NCBI GenBank assembly: GCA_012839895.1
Contig: DUML01000102.1
Coordinates: 1-35,991, forward strand
DNA length: 35,991 nucleotides
Direction: 5' to 3'
From: Peptococcaceae bacterium
Lineage (GTDB): Bacteria; Bacillota; Desulfitobacteriia; Desulfitobacteriales; Syntrophobotulaceae
Shown here piece by piece: positions 9,401 through 14,814 of the stretch; position 1 is the first letter of the stretch; the number at the start of each line of letters is the position of its first letter. The position numbers and the translations under genes were made by a program. A model generated the notes under the pieces. The model made no database searches. It saw only the letters and a list, made by a program, of their open reading frames with translations, and had not been told where the DNA came from.

Positions 9401-9947
9401 AGTCTACTCCAATACCGGCGGACAATCTTCCAAGTCTACCCAGACTGCAGCCATTGCCAAATTTGCCGCAGCCGGCAAAAAGATCCGCAAGAAAGACTTA
9501 GGGATGATGGCTATGTCCTATGGCTATGTTTATGTTGCGCAAATTGCCATGGGCGCCAATATGCAGCAGGCGATTAAAGCTATTACGGAAGCAGAAAGGT
9601 ATAAGGGCCCTTCCCTGGTTATTGCCTATTCAACCTGCGTCAATCATGGTATAAAAAACGGCATGGGTATGAGCCTCGCTCAGCAGAAAAAAGCAGTAGA
9701 AGCAGGGTATTGGCATCTCTACAGGTATAATCCTGAGCTAAAAGAGCAGGGCAAGAACCCCTTCATTCTTGATTCCAAAGAGCCCAAAGGCAGTTTCCGG
9801 GAGTTTATCGAAAGCGAGATCCGCTACTCTTCACTAATGAATGTCTTCCCGGATATTGCCGAAGAAATGTTTACCGTTGCTGAAGAACATGCCGCCAACC
9901 GCTATGAAACTTACCGGCGCATGGCTGAGAATGAGTGTTTTAGATAA
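6414..9947 (+). CDS. nifJ: Pyruvate:ferredoxin (flavodoxin) oxidoreductase, single-chain
   Basis: This 1177-residue homodimer-type PFOR oxidatively decarboxylates pyruvate with CoA to acetyl-CoA, CO2 and reduced ferredoxin. Domains in order are the alpha-like pyrimidine-binding N-terminus (DGNEAAARASYALTEVA, with FPITPSSPMAE), the CoA-associated domain II, the gamma domain (FWGLGSDGTVGANKSAVKI near 420), and a 2[4Fe-4S] ferredoxin domain with Cys690/693/696/700 and Cys746/749/752/756. The TPP domain follows, with proximal-cluster ligands in GACPGCG (Cys813, Cys816) and the GDGWAYDIGYNGVDH and NTGGQSSKST motifs. A TTG frame opens at 6345, but the ATG at 6414 has an AAAAGGGGG site and matches the usual N-terminus. 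It is divergent from the TRAP-aldolase cluster, whose product would be pyruvate. Confidence 0.96.
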   Translation: MPQKMATMDGNEAAARASYALTEVATIFPITPSSPMAEGVDEWSAHGKTNIFGQPVKVVEMESEAGAAGAVHGSLAAGALTTTYTASQGLLLMIPNMYKIAGELLPSVFHVSARALATHALSIFGDHQDVMACRQTGFALLASTSVQECMDLGYVAHLATLKARVPFLHFFDGFRTSHEVQKIEVIDQETIKQIVDYDAIQRFRDNSLHPDHPIVRGSTQNPDVYFQYREVANPFYAKVPDIVEETMRELEKVTGRVYHPFNYYGAPDAEYIIVAMGSVCDTIEETIDYLTKKGEKVGLIIVHLYRPFSAEYFFKVLPKTVQRIAVLDRTKEPGSPGEPLYLDVVEVFSTMQNKPLIVGGRYGLGSKDTTPSQILAVYKNLKAANPKNHFTIGIVDDVSYTSLPEEEIIDTTPEGTINCKFWGLGSDGTVGANKSAVKIIGDNTDLYVQAYFSYDSKKSGGTTVSHLRFGKKPIKSRYLVINADYIACHNKSFLYQYNLVQGLRKNGTFVLNCPWKPEELDEHLPAYLKRYLAENNINFYIIDAVDIAQKIGLGARINMIMQAVFFKLSNVIPLEEAVRYLKNSIEKTYGRKGSKIVEMNIAAVDEGIAKVVKVEIPAEWAKAEENPKTEAKELPDFIQKIHQPITSYEGDELPTSTFLNMEDGRVPLGTTAYEKRGIAVFLPEWQIDKCIQCYQCSYICPHATIRPFLLTDEEKAKAPDTFKTKQPVGKALQGLHFRIQVAPLDCTGCMNCADICPAPGKALVMKPAAEQIERESENWEFAMTVTPKEDLLDRYTIKGSQLMRPLLEFNGACPGCGETPYVKLLTQLFGDRLMIANATGCSSIWGGSYPSIPYTTNAEGKGPAWANSLFENNAEYGYGMYLGVKQIREKIAQLMEEALNTELPGQVASAFREWLDSFDDGDRSRFASDKVLKVLEAHPLPDNPLIAEILKRKDYLVKRSIWAVGGDGWAYDIGYNGVDHVLASGDDINLLVLDTEVYSNTGGQSSKSTQTAAIAKFAAAGKKIRKKDLGMMAMSYGYVYVAQIAMGANMQQAIKAITEAERYKGPSLVIAYSTCVNHGIKNGMGMSLAQQKKAVEAGYWHLYRYNPELKEQGKNPFILDSKEPKGSFREFIESEIRYSSLMNVFPDIAEEMFTVAEEHAANRYETYRRMAENECFR

Positions 9948-9968
9948 ACTCGCAAAGCAGGGGTTAGG

Positions 9969-10094
9969 ATGAATAACAGGGATAAATTAATTTCCATCCT
10001 AACGCGCATGGTGGAAAAAAATATTTTGGAAAGCCGCGTGCGTAACAAACAGTTGAATATAGAAAAGAAAGATGATGAGTTGCCTAAATCTTAG
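9969..10094 (+). CDS. Small hypothetical protein (41 residues)
   Basis: This 41-codon frame begins 21 nt after the PFOR stop with an AGGGG site about 5 nt before the ATG, and ends in TAG. The product is basic and hydrophilic with one short amphipathic stretch (LISILTRMVEKNILESRV), followed by a Lys/Asp-rich tail. I do not recognise a family. Close spacing suggests co-transcription with PFOR, so it could be a small accessory peptide. It may equally be an unused frame, because the repeat-rich gap starts directly after it. Confidence 0.4.
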   Translation: MNNRDKLISILTRMVEKNILESRVRNKQLNIEKKDDELPKS

Positions 10095-10095
10095 G

Positions 10096-10242
10096 CCATC
10101 CTGAGGCTATAGCATGGTTATGAATCCTGAGGTGACATCCGGCCAGGACAAGCCTTTTGCTAACGCATGAAAGCGTTGAAAGCCTTCAGAGGGTGACATT
10201 TAATTCAGGATGGGTTCGCAGGTTCGCAATATTTAGGGTGAC
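10096..10242. repeat. Intergenic repeat patch with internal inverted arms
   Basis: A 9-bp inverted pair, CCATCCTGA (10096-10104) and TCAGGATGG (10205-10213), encloses a GC-richer stretch with AACGC/GCGTT arms and recurrent (A/G)GGTGACA words. The blocks CAATATTT(C)AGGGTG, TTGAAAG and TTCAGGATG recur at 22808-22852. This points to a dispersed intergenic repeat family in this genome rather than to coding sequence. Confidence 0.45.
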
Positions 10243-10256
10243 CTTATAAAAAATTA

Positions 10257-10286
10257 AGCCCTCCTTAGAATAAAAAAGGGAGGGCT
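10257..10286 (-). terminator. Rho-independent terminator after the DUF3787 gene
   Basis: The arms AGCCCTCC (10257-10264) and GGAGGGCT (10279-10286) form a GC-rich stem. On the minus strand it is followed by a T-rich run (TTAATTTTTTAT), in the right place to end the small minus-strand gene that stops at 10302. Confidence 0.75.
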
Positions 10287-10301
10287 ATTCTTTCGAAAAT
10301 C

Positions 10302-10472
10302 TTATAATTGATTGGAATCCACCCATTCTTTAGCGTTTCGAACGTCATACTCGGTAGGTATAAGAACTTGAGAGTCGGGTTTGACCTCTTTCCAATTTTC
10401 TATCCAAGCCGCTGTTTGGTGGTTTTCAATAGGTAGAGCTTGAAAATACTCTTTCTTTTTCTTAGCTTCCAT
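10302..10472 (-). CDS. DUF3787 family small protein, probable spore-associated
   Basis: The 56-residue protein starts MEAKKKKEYFQALPIE and contains HQTAAWIENW followed by a VLIPTEYDVRNAKEWVDSNQ end. The xHxTAAW motif and the IPxExxVxxAKEWVDxN tail are what I recall for DUF3787 proteins of clostridia, some of which are named as spore surface proteins. A GGAGA site lies about 9 nt before the ATG and a terminator follows the stop, so this is a stand-alone gene. It has no signal peptide or membrane segment. The family call rests on remembered motif similarity; the spore role is family knowledge, not seen here. Confidence 0.7.
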   Translation of the reverse strand: MEAKKKKEYFQALPIENHQTAAWIENWKEVKPDSQVLIPTEYDVRNAKEWVDSNQL

Positions 10473-10778
10473 TTTTAGTAATCTCCTTTCGGTTGATTAA
10501 AAATATTTTTAATCACCATAAATAAAGGCTGTTAATATATTTCTTTTAGTTTTTGAAAATTATGTAGAAATCATACCACCTATCCATGAAAAAATGCCCT
10601 ATTATCTCGAAATGTCCACAAGATAAGAGGACATTATCCTGGGCCGTAAATATAGCACCCGTAAGCTTGCTTGCTGTTGATGACCAGGATTGTGTTAGTG
10701 TGTTATTTATAAAATAAAGACTGCCATTAACCTGGGATAGTGTAATTAACCTGGGATAGGGAAGAATTATAACCAACG
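10473..10778. other. 306-bp gap with a 15-bp direct repeat
   Basis: ATTAACCTGGGATAG occurs twice at 10726-10740 and 10745-10759, a 19-bp period. An open minus-strand frame crosses the region from a TTG near 10776, but it has no ribosome site and no recognisable protein features, so I do not call it. The gap carries the leader of the DUF3787 gene at its left end and the downstream flank of the coiled-coil protein gene at its right end. No clear terminator was seen. Confidence 0.45.
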
Positions 10779-11057
10779 TTAATGTTTATATTTCTTTATG
10801 GTTTGAGCCACCTTATCCTGAATTATTCTTTGGGCTTTATAGGCTTTATTCTCCAGTTTGCTAATGATTTGGACAATATTATCTCCGTATTTCTCATTTA
10901 CCGATTGAAATTTTTCTTCAACTATTGTTTTCATTTGGTTTAGGCCGTCCAACAGTTCTTCTTTGATTTCTTTCCTTTGATCCAAAGTTTCTTCTTTGAT
11001 TAAAATTGCCAGCTCCTGAAACTTTTCTTTAATCCTCTGCATTCCTTCTTGGGACAT
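10779..11057 (-). CDS. Small charged coiled-coil protein, unknown function
   Basis: I take the ATG at 11057 (MSQEGMQRIKEKF), giving 92 residues, because AAGGGGTG lies 7 nt upstream; a GTG three codons earlier would overlap that site. The whole chain is rich in Lys, Glu, Ile and Gln with heptad-like spacing, for example KEKFQELAILIKEETL and NQMKTIVEEKFQSVNEKY. It predicts as one long helix or coiled coil without a signal or membrane anchor. I recognise no named family. It is a lone minus-strand gene, divergent from the riboswitch-controlled ATPase. Apolipoprotein-like or phasin-like helical proteins are possible comparisons but only by composition. Confidence 0.65.
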   Translation of the reverse strand: MSQEGMQRIKEKFQELAILIKEETLDQRKEIKEELLDGLNQMKTIVEEKFQSVNEKYGDNIVQIISKLENKAYKAQRIIQDKVAQTIKKYKH

Positions 11058-11220
11058 GATAAACACCCCTTCATTTTATTTCTCGAATAATGGAATAAAT
11101 TTCACATTATTACTCCGATTTACCTTTGAGTCCTAACATGACACAAATTCTCTTTTATATAATATTTGCGGGAATGGTTGGCGGTGAACGGTTATTTAAT
11201 TTTATTTCCTAAATTTTCTC

Positions 11221-11250
11221 TTGCATTAGAGGGCAAATTTCGGTTATACT
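11221..11250 (+). promoter_or_regulatory. Sigma-A-type promoter of the riboswitch-ATPase unit
   Basis: TTGCAT (11221-11226) and TATACT (11245-11250) are separated by 18 bp, and the riboswitch begins about 7 nt downstream, where a start site is expected. Confidence 0.65.
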
Positions 11251-11257
11251 AAAATTG

Positions 11258-11380
11258 TTTAAGGGGAGTAGTTTGAAACTCAAAGCCGTCACGTCGGATT
11301 TTTTAATCCCGGTCTTTGAGGCAACTTAGCACCTTAGTTGTAACGAGACCTTAACCTTTAGGGTTGAGGTCTTTTTTTCG
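11258..11380 (+). promoter_or_regulatory. yybP-ykoY family Mn2+ riboswitch with terminator
   Basis: The sequence reads TTTAAGGGGAGTAGT, then an internal helix region with GCCGTCACG, a CCGGTCTTTGAGGC block, and the closing ACGAGACCTTAACC. These are the conserved parts of the yybP-ykoY riboswitch: the 5' AAGGGGAGTAG and 3' AAGACCTT/GAGACCTT strands close P1 and surround the Mn2+ site. Directly after it a terminator stem GAGACCTTAACC/GGGTTGAGGTC (11345-11371) ends in seven T's. The 3' side of P1 overlaps the terminator, so Mn2+ binding would stabilise P1 and allow read-through. The ATPase gene starts 127 nt downstream. This is a sequence-pattern call, but a close match. Confidence 0.93.
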
Positions 11381-11506
11381 TTTAGGGATTCTTGATTTAC
11401 TTAGTATTTTGATTTTTTTGAATTTAAAAATATTATTTTGCCTTTTGGTAAAAATTTTATTAAAATAACCTAATTTTTAAAGCAGGACATATAAGGAGGA
11501 TGAAGG

Positions 11507-14140
11507 TTGAACTGGTACAGTGAATCTCTTGAACAAGTGGCTAAGGAATTGCAAACAGATGTCCGGCAGGGGTTGACTTCCGAAGAAGCTAAAAAACGGC
11601 TGGAAAAGTACGGGCCTAATAAGCTTAAGGAAAAGCCCCCCAAAACCAATTTGCAGCGCTTTATTGACCAAATGAAAGATGTAATGATTATCATCCTGCT
11701 GATAGCGGCGGCTATCTCGCTGGGGCTGAGCATTTATCACTCCATGAGCGGCCAAGAAGCCGACTGGGTAGAACCTATCGTTATTGTCTTAATCGTTATA
11801 CTTAACGGTGTTCTCGGAGTTATCCAGGAGAGTAAAGCCGAAGCCGCACTTGAAGCTTTGAAAAAGATGTCAGCACCGCATGCGCGGGTTCTGCGGGACG
11901 GCAAAGAAGAATCTATTGCTTCCGCGGAATTGGTACCGGGAGATGTAGTCCTGCTGGAAGCAGGGGATTTTATTCCTGCTGACTGCCGTTTGATTCAATC
12001 AGCATCTTTGAAAACTGACGAAGCGGCTTTGACCGGAGAATCACTGCCCGTGGAGAAAGATGCCAATGTCGCCGTTAAAGAAGACGCTCCCTTGGGGGAT
12101 CGGCTCAATATGGTTTATTCCGGCTGTGCGGTAACTTATGGCCGCGGTTCTGCCATTGTTGTCGAAACTGGTATGAACACCGAAATGGGCAAAATCGCCA
12201 CCATGTTGGAAGATGAAGACGAAGGGGAAACTCCGCTGCAGGCTAGGTTGGCTCAGCTGGGCAAATACTTGGGGTTCCTCGCTTTGGCCATTTGCGCTAT
12301 CATTTTCGGAATTGGTGTTATAGAGCGTCTACCGATCTTGGAAATGTTTATGACGGCTATTGCCTTGGCTGTTGCTGCTATTCCTGAAGGTTTGCCTGCT
12401 ATTGTCACTATCGTGCTGGCTATCGGGGTGCAGCGGATGGTTGCCAAGAATGCTATTGTTCGCCGTCTGCCGGCTGTGGAAACACTGGGCTGTACCTCGG
12501 TAATTTGCTCAGACAAGACCGGTACCCTTACCCAGAACCGCATGACTTTAGTTAAGGCTTATGCCGACGGACAGCTTGTTCCCATGGAGGGAACCTTACC
12601 GGATAGTATCTTAAATCTCATTAAATTAGGTACCCTTTGTACAGACGGTACTGTGGAGATTGTTGACGGTAAAGAAAAACATATTGGGGATCCTACTGAA
12701 ACGGCTATTGTGGCTGCAGCCCTCAAAAATGGCTTGCCGAAGCCGGAATTAATTGCCAAATATCCGCGAGTAGGGGAAATTCCCTTTGATAGCGACCGTA
12801 AGCTGATGACTACCGTCAATCAGATGGACGGCAAAAATATTGTGATCGTAAAAGGCGCTCCTGACGTCCTCTTTGAACGTTGCGTAAAAGGGGATATTGC
12901 CGCTGCCTCTAAAGCTAATGAAGAAATGGCTCGGGAAGCACTAAGGGTCTTAGCTGTTGGTATTAAAGAGATTCCTGAACTTCCTGCTGAGTATAAATCT
13001 GAAGATTTGGAGCAGGGCCTTACCTTTATCGGTTTGGTGGGAATGATTGACCCGCCCCGTCCCGAAGTGATGGATTCAATTAAAGAGTGCAACGGTGCAG
13101 GGATCCGGACCATAATGATTACCGGCGACCATGTTGTTACAGCTTCTGCTATTGCCAAGCAGTTGGGCATTTTGCAGGATGAAAGCGAAGCTATTACCGG
13201 TACCCAACTGGCTGCTTTAAGCGATGAAGAATTGAATGCTAATATCTGGAAGTACCGTGTTTATGCCCGGGTTACACCAACAGATAAAATTCGGATTGTC
13301 AAAGCTTGGCAGAAAGAAGACCAAATTGTAGCTATGACCGGTGACGGAGTTAATGATGCTCCGGCTTTAAAAGCTGCGGATATCGGCTGTGCCATGGGTA
13401 TTACCGGAACTGACGTAGCTAAAGGCGCTGCCGATATGACCTTAACTGATGATAACTTCGCGACTATTGTCACTGCTGTCAAAGAAGGCCGCGGCATTTA
13501 TGACAACATCCGTAAAGCAGTGCATTTTCTCTTATCCTGTAACCTAGGGGAAATTGTCACTATCTTTATCGCCATGCTTTTGTGGCATGAGTCTCCTCTC
13601 TTGCCTATCCAGCTCTTGTTTGTTAACTTGGTTACCGACAGCTTACCTGCTTTAGCTCTCGGGGTTGAGCCGGTTGAACACGATGTGATGAGCAGGAAAC
13701 CGCGAGGAAAAAATGAAAGTATCTTTGCCCATGGTGTTGGTTTTATGGCTATTTTCCAAGGTATCTTAATTGGTACATTATCCCTTGTAGCCTACTATAT
13801 CGGCACCCGTACCAATATCCCGAACGCCGGTATTCCTCTTGGCGAAACCATGGCATTTGCCGTCCTGGCTATCTCTCAATTAGTCCACTCCCTAAATATC
13901 CGTTCTTCTCATTCGCTGTTTAAGATTGGTTTCTTCAGTAATAAATATATGATCGGAGCCTTCCTGGTTTCCTTGGCTTTAATGCTAATTGTCCTCTGCG
14001 TACCTCTCTTCCAAGGTATTTTTGAAGTAATCAGCATGACTGCCAATGAGTGGGCTATTGTCGCCGGCTTATCAATTGTACCCCTTATAGTTATGGAAAT
14101 TGTCAAAATCTTTACAGCACCGCGGACTAACAAAGAATAG
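11507..14140 (+). CDS. P2A-type cation-transporting ATPase, probable Mn2+ (or Ca2+) exporter
   Basis: This 877-residue pump has the full SERCA/PMR1-like layout: an N-terminal cation ATPase domain, LTGES actuator motif (Thr176-Ser179), phosphorylation site DKTGTLT (Asp336), nucleotide-binding KGAPD, hinge TGDGVNDAPALKAADIG, and a C-terminal membrane domain. Membrane residues AIPEGLP (Glu294), CNLGEIV in M5 and FVNLVTDSLP in M6 keep the Ca2+-type ligand set, so sequence alone would say Ca2+. The upstream yybP-ykoY riboswitch argues that Mn2+ export is the physiological role, since this riboswitch class senses Mn2+ and is known upstream of such pumps. The start is TTG with AGGAGG 6 nt upstream; a nearby ATG at 11500 is out of frame. 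A strong terminator follows. Confidence 0.95.
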   Translation: MNWYSESLEQVAKELQTDVRQGLTSEEAKKRLEKYGPNKLKEKPPKTNLQRFIDQMKDVMIIILLIAAAISLGLSIYHSMSGQEADWVEPIVIVLIVILNGVLGVIQESKAEAALEALKKMSAPHARVLRDGKEESIASAELVPGDVVLLEAGDFIPADCRLIQSASLKTDEAALTGESLPVEKDANVAVKEDAPLGDRLNMVYSGCAVTYGRGSAIVVETGMNTEMGKIATMLEDEDEGETPLQARLAQLGKYLGFLALAICAIIFGIGVIERLPILEMFMTAIALAVAAIPEGLPAIVTIVLAIGVQRMVAKNAIVRRLPAVETLGCTSVICSDKTGTLTQNRMTLVKAYADGQLVPMEGTLPDSILNLIKLGTLCTDGTVEIVDGKEKHIGDPTETAIVAAALKNGLPKPELIAKYPRVGEIPFDSDRKLMTTVNQMDGKNIVIVKGAPDVLFERCVKGDIAAASKANEEMAREALRVLAVGIKEIPELPAEYKSEDLEQGLTFIGLVGMIDPPRPEVMDSIKECNGAGIRTIMITGDHVVTASAIAKQLGILQDESEAITGTQLAALSDEELNANIWKYRVYARVTPTDKIRIVKAWQKEDQIVAMTGDGVNDAPALKAADIGCAMGITGTDVAKGAADMTLTDDNFATIVTAVKEGRGIYDNIRKAVHFLLSCNLGEIVTIFIAMLLWHESPLLPIQLLFVNLVTDSLPALALGVEPVEHDVMSRKPRGKNESIFAHGVGFMAIFQGILIGTLSLVAYYIGTRTNIPNAGIPLGETMAFAVLAISQLVHSLNIRSSHSLFKIGFFSNKYMIGAFLVSLALMLIVLCVPLFQGIFEVISMTANEWAIVAGLSIVPLIVMEIVKIFTAPRTNKE

Positions 14141-14165
14141 TCCAAAAATGGTTAAAATGCAAAAG

Positions 14166-14196
14166 GACGAGGGAATCAAATCCCTCGTCTTTTTTC
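14166..14196 (+). terminator. Strong rho-independent terminator of the ATPase gene
   Basis: A perfect 9-bp stem, GACGAGGGA (14166-14174) with TCCCTCGTC (14181-14189), has a 6-nt loop and is followed by six T's. Confidence 0.95.
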
Positions 14197-14297
14197 TGGC
14201 TTGAGTGACTTATGTAAAAGAAAACATGTAGACAAAAAACAAGCGAACAACTTCGGCGCATGGTGAGCGGTTAATGCAAAAAAATAAAGAAATTCAA

Positions 14298-14319
14298 AGG
14301 GGCCGTTTTGCAACAGCCC
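14298..14319 (-). terminator. Hairpin ending the zinc-ribbon gene
   Basis: GGGGC (14298-14302) pairs with GCCCC (14315-14319), with an inner GTT/AAC pair. On the minus strand the stem is followed by a T-rich stretch. It lies 32 nt beyond the zinc-ribbon stop codon. Confidence 0.55.
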
Positions 14320-14350
14320 CGAGTTTGTTCTTTATCAAGTTACTACAATT

Positions 14351-14641
14351 TTACCATCTGTTTCTACGAGCCTGATAGCAATCCCGGCAGTAAACGGGTT
14401 TATCGCCTGACGGTTGGAAAGGAACAGTAGTTTCTTTACCACAGGCTGAGCAAACAGCCGCATACATTTCACGTTGGGGACGTGAGTAACTTCTGTTTCT
14501 GGCTTTCCGGGCCGCACGGCATTCCGGGCAGCGGCCGGGATCGTTGGTGAATCCTTTCTCAGCGTAGAATTCCTGTTCTGAGGCGGAGAAAATAAACTCA
14601 CAGCCACATTCTTTACAAGTTAAAGTTTTGTCATTATACAT
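14351..14641 (-). CDS. Zinc-ribbon protein with CxxC-x17-CxxC motif
   Basis: The 96-residue cytosolic protein has two treble-clef or ribbon-like modules. The first uses Cys9, Cys12, Cys38 and Cys41 (CKECG and CPECR), the second Cys64, Cys67, Cys85 and Cys88 (CSACG-x17-CRDC). This matches the probable zinc-ribbon (zf-trcl-like) and CxxC-x17-CxxC families, which are common as stand-alone small proteins in anaerobes. The middle (ARKARNRSYSRPQR) is strongly basic, which suggests nucleic-acid contact, but no function is established. The ribosome site AGGAGGTC is near consensus. The gene is monocistronic with a terminator-like hairpin downstream. Confidence 0.88.
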   Translation of the reverse strand: MYNDKTLTCKECGCEFIFSASEQEFYAEKGFTNDPGRCPECRAARKARNRSYSRPQREMYAAVCSACGKETTVPFQPSGDKPVYCRDCYQARRNRW

Positions 14642-14814
14642 AGAAATGACCTCCTAGATTTATAACCCGCGACAAGGGAAGTTGGTACGACATCTTCCCT
14701 AAGCCTGAGGCAATCGAGAAGGTCTTCAAAAATCCACATGAACACACGAGTTTAATATAGTATTAGTATACCTAAATGTAGAGGATTTGTCAAAAGTATT
14801 GGAGGGAAAAAGTG

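Noticed and set aside
10546-10776. Open minus-strand frame of 76 codons
   Set aside because: It starts at a TTG without a ribosome site and spans a direct repeat. Its composition is not protein-like and no motif is recognisable.
14671-14699. GGGAAG/CTTCCC hairpin upstream of the zinc-ribbon gene as a riboswitch
   Set aside because: It is a single short stem without any conserved aptamer elements.
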